A DNA stretch of 64,000 bases from Orbus hercynius. Its GTDB lineage: Bacteria; Pseudomonadota; Gammaproteobacteria; Enterobacterales; Orbaceae. This document shows, one piece after another, positions 11,268 to 19,828 of the stretch (its first letter is position 1; each line of letters opens with the position of its first letter). The DNA is taken from assembly GCF_003634275.1 (NCBI RefSeq), contig NZ_RBWY01000001.1, forward strand, positions 248,001 through 312,000, given 5' to 3'. The notes beneath the pieces are model-generated. The model ran no database searches, was not told where the DNA came from, and saw nothing but the letters and a program-made list of their open reading frames with translations. Made by a program: the position numbers and the translations under genes.

Positions 11268-11295
11268 TTGATTTATATTTAGAAAGGATTATGCT
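11268..11295 (+). promoter_or_regulatory. Candidate sigma-70 promoter for ldhA
   Basis: TTGATT (11268-11273), 16-nt spacer, TATGCT (11290-11295), about 45 bp before the ldhA ATG. Match is moderate and only seen by eye. Confidence 0.35.
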
Positions 11296-11340
11296 AATAA
11301 GAATAGTCGGGGTTAATATGCAATTCAATGAGGTTATACG

Positions 11341-12339
11341 ATGAACAATAAAATTAAAGTTGCTGTGTTTAGTAGTAAGCACTACGATCGTGAACATTTA
11401 GAAATGACAAACAAATCATTTGGTTTTGATATTGAATATTATGAGCATAAACTCAGTTGTAAAACGGCCGTGACGGCAGATGGTTTCGATGCTGTCTGTA
11501 TTTTTGTTAATGATGAAGCTGATGAAAAAACCTTACAGCAGCTTGCTGCATCGGGCGTAAAGATTTTAGCATTACGCTGTGCCGGTTTTGACAATGTTGA
11601 CCTAGACGCAGCTAAAAAATTGGGCATCACAGTGGTTAGGGTACCTGCATATTCACCAGAAGCTGTTGCTGAGCATGCTATGGCTTTAATGATGACACTA
11701 AATCGTCGTACTCATAAGGCGTATCAACGCACTCGAGATGCTAATTTCTCTTTAGAAGGATTAACGGGTTTTAATATGCATAATCGTACTGCTGGTGTGA
11801 TTGGTACCGGTAAGATTGGGCAAGCGATGATTCGTATTTTGAATGGTTTTGGCATGAAAATCTTAGCGCATGATCCATATCCAACTGATAAAGCTATTGA
11901 ACTTGGAGCAAATTATGTCAATTTAGATGAGTTGTATGCGCAATCTGACCTGATTACACTACATTGCCCAATGACGCCAGATAACTATCATTTATTGAAT
12001 GCACAATCATTTAGTAAAATGAAAAATGGGGTAATGATTATTAATACTAGTCGAGGTGGGCTACTTGATGCTGCAGCCGCAATTGATGCACTTAAAACCT
12101 CAAAAATTGGTGCATTAGGGATGGACGTTTACGAAAATGAACGAGACCTGTTTTTTGAAGACAAATCAAATGATGTTATTCAAGATGATGTATTTCGTCG
12201 CTTATCGTCATGCCATAATGTGATTTTTACGGGACATCAGGCATTTTTAACGCAAGAAGCATTACTCAATATATCTGAAACAACGTTATCGAATATTCAA
12301 CACGTATTTGAAAATCAAGAATGCCATAATATAGTATAA
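11341..12339 (+). CDS. ldhA: D-lactate dehydrogenase (fermentative)
   Basis: 332-aa member of the D-2-hydroxyacid dehydrogenase family. It has the NAD-binding GTGKIGQAM, the catalytic arginine in NTSRGGLLD, the glutamate region GMDVYENE, and the catalytic histidine in GHQAFLT. The conserved VAVFSSKxYD N-terminus and YSPEAVAEHA are typical of LdhA. It reduces pyruvate to D-lactate, re-oxidising NADH in anaerobic growth. ATG preceded by GAGG at 8 nt spacing. A hairpin after the gene separates it from convergent yceF. Confidence 0.96.
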   Translation: MNNKIKVAVFSSKHYDREHLEMTNKSFGFDIEYYEHKLSCKTAVTADGFDAVCIFVNDEADEKTLQQLAASGVKILALRCAGFDNVDLDAAKKLGITVVRVPAYSPEAVAEHAMALMMTLNRRTHKAYQRTRDANFSLEGLTGFNMHNRTAGVIGTGKIGQAMIRILNGFGMKILAHDPYPTDKAIELGANYVNLDELYAQSDLITLHCPMTPDNYHLLNAQSFSKMKNGVMIINTSRGGLLDAAAAIDALKTSKIGALGMDVYENERDLFFEDKSNDVIQDDVFRRLSSCHNVIFTGHQAFLTQEALLNISETTLSNIQHVFENQECHNIV

Positions 12340-12384
12340 ACGGATGTCATACTCGATTTAAATCGTTGGCGTGATATTAATAAG

Positions 12385-12412
12385 ATAATCCGATGTTACG
12401 TCGGGTTATTTT
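12385..12412 (+). terminator. Hairpin between ldhA and yceF
   Basis: Imperfect stem AATCCGA / TCGGGTT with a 7-nt loop (one G-T pair), followed by ATTTTAAC. It lies between convergent genes and overlaps the yceF stop codon. Confidence 0.5.
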
Positions 12413-12990
12413 AACAATAATGGATTAAAGCCCATTTGAATCAGGATTTGATTGAGTTTAATCAGCGGTAAACCAACTAAGGCGTTAATATCATGGCCTT
12501 CAAATTTTTCAAATAGTGTAATACCAAGCTCATCGCATTTAAAGCTACCAGCACATTGTAGCGGCCTCTCTTTTTGCACATAAGATTCAATTTCGGCTAA
12601 GGTTAATTGCCTAAATGTGACTTTGAAGGGTTCATATAAGGTCGTTATTTGCTGTGAAGATTGATGAATGACGCAAAGCCCCGTATAAAAGTAAAATGTT
12701 TTACCACTACTATTTAATAATTGTGCTATCGCATTATCTGTTGAATGCGGCTTGCCAATAATTTTACCATCTAGTACGCCTACTTGATCTGAGCCAATCA
12801 CAATATCATTGGGGTGATGCGCGGCAACTGACTCGGCTTTAATTTGTGATAAACGCAGCACCAAATCGATTGCACTCTCATTAGGTAAGGGAGTTTCATC
12901 ACATTGTGGCGCAACACAGTCGAAAGGTAAGGCAAATTTTTTGAGAATCTTTTTCCGAGATTCCGATGTTGACGCTAAAATGAGTTTCAT
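12406..12990 (-). CDS. yceF: Maf-family m7GTP pyrophosphatase YceF
   Basis: 194-aa Maf/YceF nucleotide pyrophosphatase. The N-terminal LILASTSESRKKIL, the DET in CDETPLPNES, IGSDQVGVLDGKIIGKP and the C-terminal AGSFKCDELGITLFEKFEGHDINALVGLPL are diagnostic; DINALVGLP and the FKCDE variant point to the YceF subgroup rather than MafA. It hydrolyses m7GTP and related modified nucleotides, clearing them before incorporation. It begins one base after the stop of the frameshifted GNAT gene, as third gene of a galE unit. Confidence 0.92.
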   Translation of the reverse strand: MKLILASTSESRKKILKKFALPFDCVAPQCDETPLPNESAIDLVLRLSQIKAESVAAHHPNDIVIGSDQVGVLDGKIIGKPHSTDNAIAQLLNSSGKTFYFYTGLCVIHQSSQQITTLYEPFKVTFRQLTLAEIESYVQKERPLQCAGSFKCDELGITLFEKFEGHDINALVGLPLIKLNQILIQMGFNPLLLK

Positions 12991-12991
12991 A

Positions 12992-13392
12992 TCAATCTTT
13001 AATTAATGTCCAGGCTGATGGATGAGGGCTAAATCCAATATGAGGATAATAGTTTACGGCTTGCGGGGCTGATAATAAAACAATTCTGCATTCCGGCGTT
13101 GTCTTGTTTTGTACTTCTTTAATCAATTGTTTACCAATGCCTTGATGTTGATAATCTTCATCAACCGCCAAATCCGATAAATAGGTTGTAAAGACAAAAT
13201 CTGTCATACAGCGGGCAATACCGGTAAGTTTGTCGCCATCCCAGGCAGTAATAAGCAAGTTAGCGTTATCAAGCATGGCTTGAAAACGAGGGGCATGAGT
13301 GGGCGCCTTTCTCCTAAGGAACAGCGAGAGTATAAACGGATTGTTTCTTCTAATTGTGGTTTAATATCCGCACGATAAATCAGGTTATTCAT
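12992..13392 (-). pseudogene. GNAT acetyltransferase broken by a one-base frameshift
   Basis: Two overlapping frames together make one ~133-aa GNAT N-acetyltransferase. The 5' part (from ATG 13392, with AAGGA upstream) reads MNNLIYRADIKPQLEETIRLY through SLGERRP; the 3' part reads FQAMLDNANLLITAWDGDKL to the acetyl-CoA loop QHQGIGKQL and the C-terminal YYPHIGF. Adding one base in the GGG/GGCGCC tract at 13301-13306 restores RRP-THAPRFQAMLDN, which fits the family. Without it the 5' frame ends early. This could be a true disruption or a base-call error in a short homopolymer. The ATG overlaps galE by 8 bp and the stop is 1 bp before yceF. Confidence 0.85.
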
Positions 13393-14401
13393 TTGGATAT
13401 CCTTCAGGATTTTTTGCCTGCCAGTTCCAACTATCCTTTGCCATATCATCAAGGCTGCACTCGGTTTGCCAATTCAGTTCTTGCTTCGCTTTTGATGCAT
13501 CAGCCCAGAAAGCGGCAATATCTCCGGCTCGCCTGTCAACAATTTGATAAGGTAGTTTTTTTCCACAAGCTTTTTCATAAGCAGCAAGTACCTCTAGTAC
13601 ACTACTGCCTTGCCCTGAACCGAGATTATAAATATGTACACTAGGTTGGTCCATTTTTTGTAAGGCCGCAACATGACCTAAGGCTAAATCTTCAACATGA
13701 ATATAATCACGCACACCGGTGCCATCTTTGGTTGGATAATCATTACCATAGACAGAGAGCTTGTCACGTTTGCCTATCGCAACTTGTGATAGATATGGCA
13801 TCAGGTTATTGGGAATACCTTTCGGGTCTTCACCCATTAAACCTGACGGATGGGCGCCAACTGGATTGAAATAACGCAGTAATGCGATGCTCCAATCTTG
13901 CTGTGCGTTATATAAGTCGATATAGCTTTGCTCAACCATAAATTTACTCCAACCATATGGGTTGGTAATATTACCTGTCCGATAGCTTTCTAAATAAGGG
14001 GTTGGATTTTTTTCGCCATATACCGTTGCTGAAGAGCTAAAGATCAAATTTTTTACCTGATGCGCTTGCATAACTTGTGCTAGGCAAATAGATCCATAAA
14101 CATTATTTTCGTAGTATTCTAAGGGTTTAGTAACCGACTCACCAACAGCTTTTAAACCTGCAAAATGGATGACCGCAGCAATTGTGTGTTGTTGAAAAAT
14201 AGTGTTTAACAACGCTTTATCTCGAATATCACCATAATAAAATAAAGGCGTTTTACCTGTAATGCGTTCAATGCGCTGTAAAACGCTTTTTTTACTATTA
14301 TACAAATTATCAATAATAATTGGATGATAGCCTGCTTCAAGCAATTTGACACAGGTATGACTACCAATATAGCCTAAGCCGCCAGTGATCAGAATGTTCA
14401 T
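13385..14401 (-). CDS. galE: UDP-glucose 4-epimerase
   Basis: 338-aa short-chain dehydrogenase/reductase-type epimerase. NAD-binding GGLGYIGSHT at residues ~7-16, the catalytic Ser in FSSSATVYG and the Tyr-x-x-x-Lys in NPYGWSKFMVEQ are intact. Also typical are HFAGLKAVGES and GVRDYIHVEDLA. It interconverts UDP-glucose and UDP-galactose for galactose use and for surface polysaccharides. It stands without galT/galK; downstream are the GNAT gene (8-bp overlap) and yceF. Confidence 0.97.
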   Translation of the reverse strand: MNILITGGLGYIGSHTCVKLLEAGYHPIIIDNLYNSKKSVLQRIERITGKTPLFYYGDIRDKALLNTIFQQHTIAAVIHFAGLKAVGESVTKPLEYYENNVYGSICLAQVMQAHQVKNLIFSSSATVYGEKNPTPYLESYRTGNITNPYGWSKFMVEQSYIDLYNAQQDWSIALLRYFNPVGAHPSGLMGEDPKGIPNNLMPYLSQVAIGKRDKLSVYGNDYPTKDGTGVRDYIHVEDLALGHVAALQKMDQPSVHIYNLGSGQGSSVLEVLAAYEKACGKKLPYQIVDRRAGDIAAFWADASKAKQELNWQTECSLDDMAKDSWNWQAKNPEGYPNE

Positions 14402-14527
14402 TTTATTTACTTAATACAGTCAAATATGCTTTAAGTATAACGTGAATCAATCGATAAATATAGCTTAAAAATATTGAGATCATTTGATTAAATAGGGGAA
14501 AATTTGGCTCCATTGATACTATTGTTG

Positions 14528-14556
14528 TTGTCTTTTCGCTATTTTTAGTGGATAAT
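14528..14556 (+). promoter_or_regulatory. Promoter of the 4.5S RNA gene
   Basis: TTGTCT, 17-nt spacer, GATAAT (14551-14556). The mature RNA begins 14 nt after the -10 box, consistent with a short 5' leader that RNase P would remove. Confidence 0.6.
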
Positions 14557-14570
14557 TAGTCCTCTTCTAT

Positions 14571-14684
14571 GGAGGCCCTATGGGTCCTCCTGCAACATTT
14601 GCTTGCTCACTAGGTCAGGTCCGGAAGGAAGCAGCCAAAGTAAGTTATATGTGTGTGGGATGTGGCTGATAGGGACTCCTCCAA
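14571..14684 (+). ncRNA. ffs: Signal recognition particle 4.5S RNA
   Basis: About 114 nt, the length of enteric 4.5S RNA. The universally conserved apical domain GGTCAGGTCCGGAAGGAAGC is present, followed by AGCC, and the ends pair (GGAGG-CCCT with AGGG-CTCC). 4.5S RNA binds Ffh and targets nascent membrane proteins to SecYEG. Ends were set by the terminal pairing and are good to a few nucleotides. A clear T-run terminator was not seen. Confidence 0.96.
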
Positions 14685-14856
14685 TCTTGTTTGATGCATT
14701 TTTATTGTTAAAACATGCATGATAATTGCCTTCTTGCACTTTAATTCGTTTATATCGCCAATTTTGCAGTATTTTATATAATATATGACTTTAAAATTGT
14801 GTTAATTGTCCATATATTATGAGTAGATATGTCTGTTATTAATAAGGAATAATCAT

Positions 14857-15753
14857 ATGATGCGAATAGGTCTTTTTATTCTGACTAACTTAGCTGTTAT
14901 GTTTGTATTTGGTCTTGTTTTAAGTATTTTTGGCGTTGATGCGCGTAGTACCTCTGGTTTACTTATCTTTGCGGCCATTTTCGGTTTTGGCGGCTCAATT
15001 ATTTCATTATTGTTATCGAAAACGATGGCATTACGTGCAGTTGGCGGTACCGTTATCAAACAACCCCGCAATGCTCAAGAACAGTGGTTGTTTGATGTTG
15101 TGCGTCGGCAATCAGAGCAAGTAAATATTAAAATGCCAGATGTTGTTATCTATAAAGCGCCAGATATGAATGCTTTTGCAACCGGCGCTCGCCGTGATCA
15201 CTCATTAGTTGCAGTGAGCACTGCATTACTCGAATCAATGAGCCAAGATGAAGCAGAAGCGGTGATTGCCCATGAAATAAGCCATATTGCCAATGGCGAT
15301 ATGGTCACTATGACCTTATTGCAGGGAGTATTAAATACTTTCGTCATTTTTATTTCAAGAATATTAGCATCTGTAGTAGTACAAGCAATGTCAGAGCGTA
15401 ATCGAGGAATGTCGACTATGGTCTATTTTTTAATTGTGATGGTGTTTGAATTTGTGTTTGGTATATTAGCGAGCTTGATTACGATGTGGTTTTCACGTCG
15501 ACGTGAGTTTTATGCTGATGCAGGATCGGCAAAAATTGTCGGTACGCAAAAAATGATAGCGGCCTTAGAGCGTTTAAAAGTAAGTTATGAACCAAAAGAA
15601 GATGTATCTATTATGGCCTTTTGCATTAATGGTGTTAAAAAAGCAAAAATGTCAGAACTATTTATGTCCCATCCCCCACTTGATAAACGTATCGAAGCAT
15701 TGCGTAATGGGACGTATTTATCTCAATCAACCGATGGCCGCTTGATTAGCTAA
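14857..15753 (+). CDS. htpX: Membrane zinc protease HtpX
   Basis: 298-aa M48 metallopeptidase. Two N-terminal membrane segments (about residues 5-25 and 35-55), the zinc motif HEISH at 139-143, two more membrane segments (about 157-180 and 190-212), and the third zinc ligand Glu in [14 protein letters not shown]. The active site faces the cytosol; HtpX works with FtsH in turnover of misfolded inner-membrane proteins. MNAFATGA is a typical family block. In E. coli the gene is Cpx-regulated; no clear CpxR box was recognised here. A hairpin after the stop separates it from convergent ydiK. Confidence 0.97.
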   Translation: MMRIGLFILTNLAVMFVFGLVLSIFGVDARSTSGLLIFAAIFGFGGSIISLLLSKTMALRAVGGTVIKQPRNAQEQWLFDVVRRQSEQVNIKMPDVVIYKAPDMNAFATGARRDHSLVAVSTALLESMSQDEAEAVIAHEISHIANGDMVTMTLLQGVLNTFVIFISRILASVVVQAMSERNRGMSTMVYFLIVMVFEFVFGILASLITMWFSRRREFYADAGSAKIVGTQKMIAALERLKVSYEPKEDVSIMAFCINGVKKAKMSELFMSHPPLDKRIEALRNGTYLSQSTDGRLIS

Positions 15754-15762
15754 CTTTTATTG

Positions 15763-15793
15763 ATTAAAAGGTAGCAATTCGCTATCTTTTAAT
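15763..15793 (+). terminator. Bidirectional terminator between htpX and ydiK
   Basis: 13-bp stem ATTAAAAGGTAGC / GCTATCTTTTAAT (one G-T pair) with loop AATTC; A/T-rich outer arms suit both strands. It overlaps the ydiK stop codon. Confidence 0.7.
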
Positions 15794-16838
15794 CTTGTTC
15801 TTCAATCCAAGCATGAATAATGTTATAAGATAATGCTAAAATTACTGGGCCAATAAAGAGTCCCATTGCACCAAATCCGAGTAGTCCACCTATGACACCA
15901 AATAAAATCAATAAGAAAGGTAAATCGACTCCTTTTTTGATTAAATATATTCTCATAATACTATCAAGGGTTGTGAGAATAATAGTGACAGTCAGTAGAA
16001 TAAAGCCCGAAACAAGGTGACCATCCCAAAATTGCCAAATAGTACATATTGCCATGATTAATGTTGGGCCAATCTGTACTACGCAACAAAGGAAAAGGAG
16101 TAAAGTTAAGAAGCCTGTAAATGGCATGGATGTGATTGCCAGACTCAGTCCACCAATTAATGTCAAAGTTACAGCCGTGACGACTACACCGAGTGCTACG
16201 GCTCTAATTGATTTACCCGCTAAGGTAATGGTATTTTCACCATGTTGTTTAGATAGTTTATAGGCAAAGTGATAAACATATTTTTTAACATCTTCACCCT
16301 TAAGAAATAATAGGGCACTAAACACTATCATGACCGCACAGTGAAAAACAAATACACTAATGTTAGTCAGTTGTTCAATCATCCAAGATACGACAGTACC
16401 AAAATAAGGTTGTATTTCTTTAACTAATTCGCTGCCATCATTGTTGATGACTTCTTGCCATTTGGTATAGAGTTCGTTTCCAATTAGTGGGATTCGAGCT
16501 AACCAGTCAAAAGAGGGCAGACTTTGTTGAGAAAGATTTTTGGCTAGATCGAGTAAAAAACCACTGTTTTTAGTAATACTCATAATGATGAGCATAAATG
16601 GAATAATAAAAAATAATGATAAAATGATGGTCATCACTAGCACAGCTAATAGGCGTCGATTGAACAGTTTATGTTGAAGTTGTATCATTAGTGGCCAAGT
16701 GGTGATAACCACCATGACTGCCCAAAAGAAACCAAATAAAAAGGGTTCTATTACTCTGTAAGTAATGATAATAAATAAACCCATGATAATCAGGTTTAAA
16801 ATTAATTTTAATAAATCATTATTTTTTTCTATAGGCAT
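15789..16838 (-). CDS. ydiK: AI-2E family permease YdiK
   Basis: 349-aa membrane protein of the AI-2 exporter superfamily (PF01594). Hydrophobic segments cluster near residues 10-30, 35-50, 60-85, about 155-175 and four or five more from 205 to the end. The block SIRAVALGVVVTAV and the C-terminal LLGFGAMGLFIGPVIL are characteristic. The N-terminal VIEPFLFGFFWAVMVVITTWPL and the whole length resemble E. coli YdiK, whose substrate is unknown. It appears monocistronic. Confidence 0.85.
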   Translation of the reverse strand: MPIEKNNDLLKLILNLIIMGLFIIITYRVIEPFLFGFFWAVMVVITTWPLMIQLQHKLFNRRLLAVLVMTIILSLFFIIPFMLIIMSITKNSGFLLDLAKNLSQQSLPSFDWLARIPLIGNELYTKWQEVINNDGSELVKEIQPYFGTVVSWMIEQLTNISVFVFHCAVMIVFSALLFLKGEDVKKYVYHFAYKLSKQHGENTITLAGKSIRAVALGVVVTAVTLTLIGGLSLAITSMPFTGFLTLLLFLCCVVQIGPTLIMAICTIWQFWDGHLVSGFILLTVTIILTTLDSIMRIYLIKKGVDLPFLLILFGVIGGLLGFGAMGLFIGPVILALSYNIIHAWIEEQD

Positions 16839-16996
16839 AGTGTTTGCATCATCGAATTAAAAACAGTGATATGATAGCTGATAACAATCTTTGCGGCTAT
16901 TAATTTATTTACGTTAAACTTGCAATGATTGCGCTAGTATTTATGATAGAGAAAACCAAAATTGTTGATATTAATTGTTGATAAATAGGAGGATAA

Positions 16997-17500
16997 ATGA
17001 AAAAAATTATTGTGTTAACATTAAGTGCATTGAGCTCATTTCTTGTTGCATGCTCGGGAGTATCTCATCAATCTGATGCAGTGAATAAAGAAACTATCGC
17101 GCCTTTCCCTGCCGCAAAAAGTGGTGAAGTGCGTTCTGTTATTTATTTGCCTCAACTTAAAGATGAACAAAATGCCAAAGTTGAATTAATTATTGGTAAA
17201 GACATGCTAGTTGATTGTAATATTCACCGCTTGTCTGGGCAAATCAAGCAAGAGGATTTAAAGGGCTGGGGATATTCATATTATGTCGTTGAAAATGTAG
17301 GAAGCGGTATTTCGACGATGATGGCATGCCCTTCTGATGAGCAAAATAAAATGGCATTTGTGACGATGAATAACGATATTGGACTTATTCGTTACAATAG
17401 TAAGCTACCGATTGTGGTTTATACGCCGAGCAACGTACAAGTCAAATACCGTGTTTGGTCAGCTCAAACACCATTAAAGGCTGCAATTATCGATAAATAA
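16997..17500 (+). CDS. eco: Ecotin, serine protease inhibitor, with a lipobox
   Basis: 167-aa ecotin. The protease-binding loop STMMACP (P1 Met) is identical to E. coli ecotin, and the two disulfide cysteines lie in VDCNIHRL and MMACP; GWGYSYYV, LRYNSKLPIVVYTP-like and VKYRVWSA blocks follow. Ecotin dimers inhibit trypsin-fold proteases such as host gut or neutrophil enzymes. Unlike the textbook soluble periplasmic form, the signal peptide ends in a lipobox LVAC with the cysteine at residue 19 and Ser at +2, predicting an outer-membrane lipoprotein. ATG preceded by AGGAGG. A terminator follows. Confidence 0.93.
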   Translation: MKKIIVLTLSALSSFLVACSGVSHQSDAVNKETIAPFPAAKSGEVRSVIYLPQLKDEQNAKVELIIGKDMLVDCNIHRLSGQIKQEDLKGWGYSYYVVENVGSGISTMMACPSDEQNKMAFVTMNNDIGLIRYNSKLPIVVYTPSNVQVKYRVWSAQTPLKAAIIDK

Positions 17501-17521
17501 GTACAGATGAATTGCTGATAT

Positions 17522-17553
17522 AAAAAAACCTGTCTATTAAAGGCAGGTTTTTT
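17522..17553 (+). terminator. Terminator between eco and tolC
   Basis: AAAAAACCTGTC / GGCAGGTTTTTT stem with a ~7-nt loop and T-rich 3' side; serves the convergent eco and tolC genes. Confidence 0.85.
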
Positions 17554-17581
17554 ATTTTTGAGTAATTAAAACTCGAGTGTG

Positions 17582-18931
17582 TTAATCAATTGTTACTATT
17601 GTGCTGGTTTCTTTACCTAACATGTTATTTAACTCGATTAGATCATTCGCATTTAATGTACCAATGGCACTTTTTAATTTTAACAAGCTAATGAGATAAT
17701 CATACTTTGCATCAGACAGTTGTTGTTTCGCATCGTAAAGCTGTGTCGTGGCAGTAAGCACATCAACAATAGTACGAGTACCGACTTCATAACCAGATTG
17801 CGTTGCGTCTAATGAACTTTGCGCTGAAATTACACTTTGTTCATACGCTTTAATAGAACTAATTGATGCTGAGATATCATTATATGATGAACGAACCAAA
17901 TTAATCACTTTTCGATTGGTTGTTTCAAGTTGTTCACTAAAGCTGACATAATTATATTGGGCTTGTTCAACTTGTGACATGGTGGCTCCACCAGAAAATA
18001 TTGGCATGCTAAAGGTGATACCAATCGAATTTTGCCCAGATATTTTGTTACTGTGACCATAGCTTGGCCCTGCGTTGAGTTTGTCACCGTAAGACTCATT
18101 TTTATTCAGCGCCGTAGATGCATTCAAAGTGAGCGTTGGTAAGTGGCCAGCTTGTGCTAATCTAATTTGATCTTTCGCGACATCTCGGCTTAAGCGGGCA
18201 GTTAGTAAATCTAAATTAGAATTTTCAGACTGTTGCAATAGTTTGTTTACTTGATCTGGTTTTTGCGTGGTGAAAACTTTAATATCAATCGTGGCTAAAT
18301 TGCTATAGAACCGACCACTAATTTGTCTAAGATCTTCTAACGCATTATTGAGATTATTTGACGCAGTTACTTCTTGTGCGATTGTTAAATCATAGTTAGC
18401 TTGTGCATTTTGTACATCAGTAATCGCCACTAAACCAACCTTATGCTTTTGGCGAGTTTGTTCAAGTTGGCGGTAGATTGATTTTTTTTGCGCTTCAATA
18501 TAACTTAGGGTATCAAGTGCTTTTAACACATTAAAATAATAAGTTGAAGTATTTAAAATCAATGCTTGTTCTTGTGATTGATAGGCAATATCGTAAACAC
18601 TAGCTTGTTTCTTAGCAATATCGAGATCTTTCCATTTTGAATAATCAAATAGGCTTTGGCTGAGGTTTAGCCCTAAGTTACCTGTTTTTTGATTTTGATC
18701 ATCACTATCTCGGTAACCATAATTAAGGCCATAAGATGCTGTTAAACCTAATTGTGGTAGCAAACTTGCTCGTTGGCCTGCAATTGCTGAGTAGACTTTA
18801 TCTTTGTTAGCCAATGAACTTTTTAGTTCAGGGTTTGTCTGCCTTGTTTGCTCATAAACTTGGATTAAATTTTCAGCAAATGCTGAAGGCGCTATGATTA
18901 AACTGATTAAGAATGGTAATACTTTTTTCAT
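17582..18931 (-). CDS. tolC: Outer membrane efflux channel TolC
   Basis: 449-aa outer membrane factor. A signal peptide (MKKVLPFLISLIIAPSAFA) is followed by two repeats of the OEP domain. Family blocks: LIQVYEQTRQTNPEL, SLLPQLGLTASYGLNYG, LNLSQSLFDYSKW, KVGLVAITDVQNAQANYD, the second repeat's GHLPTLTLNAS, and YEVGTRTIVDVLTATTQLYDA. It forms the trimeric exit duct for RND pumps and type I secretion. E. coli TolC is 493 aa with a longer C-terminal tail; this copy stops soon after the fold. It is divergent from nudF, as in enterics. Confidence 0.95.
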   Translation of the reverse strand: MKKVLPFLISLIIAPSAFAENLIQVYEQTRQTNPELKSSLANKDKVYSAIAGQRASLLPQLGLTASYGLNYGYRDSDDQNQKTGNLGLNLSQSLFDYSKWKDLDIAKKQASVYDIAYQSQEQALILNTSTYYFNVLKALDTLSYIEAQKKSIYRQLEQTRQKHKVGLVAITDVQNAQANYDLTIAQEVTASNNLNNALEDLRQISGRFYSNLATIDIKVFTTQKPDQVNKLLQQSENSNLDLLTARLSRDVAKDQIRLAQAGHLPTLTLNASTALNKNESYGDKLNAGPSYGHSNKISGQNSIGITFSMPIFSGGATMSQVEQAQYNYVSFSEQLETTNRKVINLVRSSYNDISASISSIKAYEQSVISAQSSLDATQSGYEVGTRTIVDVLTATTQLYDAKQQLSDAKYDYLISLLKLKSAIGTLNANDLIELNNMLGKETSTIVTID

Positions 18932-19070
18932 CGAGATTCCCTAAGAATGCAACATTTATTTTGACAAAATAGATTGCGCAATTTTAACAGATAATTAGTA
19001 TATACATAAGAGCTAGTTTTTCACTATTAGCACTTTTTATTAAAAATTAATTCCATATGGACGCTAAATT

Positions 19071-19709
19071 ATGAAAAATAGTAAATCTAATCCAATACAA
19101 TTTGGTTATCAAGACGTCTTAAATTTGACCAAAAAAGTGCTATACAAAGGCTTCTTTTCGTTATCAGAGTATCGATTTCAGTATCGAAAATTTGATGGAT
19201 CTATCAGTGAAACTGTTACGCGTGAAATTTTAGAAAGGGGTAATGCGGTCGGGTTGCTCGCATACGATGCGAAGCGCGATCAAGTCGTTTTAATTGAGCA
19301 AATTCGTATTGCAGCCATCGAGACTCAGTCAACACCATGGATGCTTGAGTTGATTGCCGGTATGGTTGACCACCAAGATGAATCAATAGAAGAAGTAGCA
19401 CGTCGTGAAGCCAAAGAGGAAGCCGGAATTGAGATTGGTCGTTGCAAACCAGTATTAAGTTATCTCTCTAGCTCAGGTGGATTAACCGAGCAATTGCACA
19501 TATTTTTGGGTGAAGTCGATTCATTAACTGCAAAAGGTATTCACGGCCTAACTGAAGAAAATGAAGATATTAAAGTGCATGTTGTTAGTCGAGAACAGGC
19601 TTATCAATGGGTTTGCGATGGAGTAATTGCAAATGCCGCATCTATTATTGCTTTACAGTGGTTACAGTTAAATTATCGCACTGTGCAATCTGCGTGGAAT
19701 CGTGTGTGA
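19071..19709 (+). CDS. nudF: ADP-ribose pyrophosphatase
   Basis: 212-aa Nudix hydrolase. The Nudix box reads as G-x5-E-x7-REAKEEAGI around residues 102-124 (GMVDHQDES..RREAKEEAGIEI), followed by YLSSSGGLTEQLHIFLGEV, the ADP-ribose pyrophosphatase signature. It splits ADP-ribose to AMP and ribose-5-phosphate. Divergent from tolC and followed by cpdA, the conserved enteric arrangement tolC-nudF-cpdA. The gap to the cpdA start is ~120 bp, larger than usual. Confidence 0.95.
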   Translation: MKNSKSNPIQFGYQDVLNLTKKVLYKGFFSLSEYRFQYRKFDGSISETVTREILERGNAVGLLAYDAKRDQVVLIEQIRIAAIETQSTPWMLELIAGMVDHQDESIEEVARREAKEEAGIEIGRCKPVLSYLSSSGGLTEQLHIFLGEVDSLTAKGIHGLTEENEDIKVHVVSREQAYQWVCDGVIANAASIIALQWLQLNYRTVQSAWNRV

Positions 19710-19828
19710 CTTTATTCACATTTTAAACATGACCTCATTAATTTTTGAAAAAATGTGCGCTATCTGACAGAAATACAGATATTTTTATCATAGACTACAA
19801 TAAAATAATTAACACTATGAGGTCAGTA

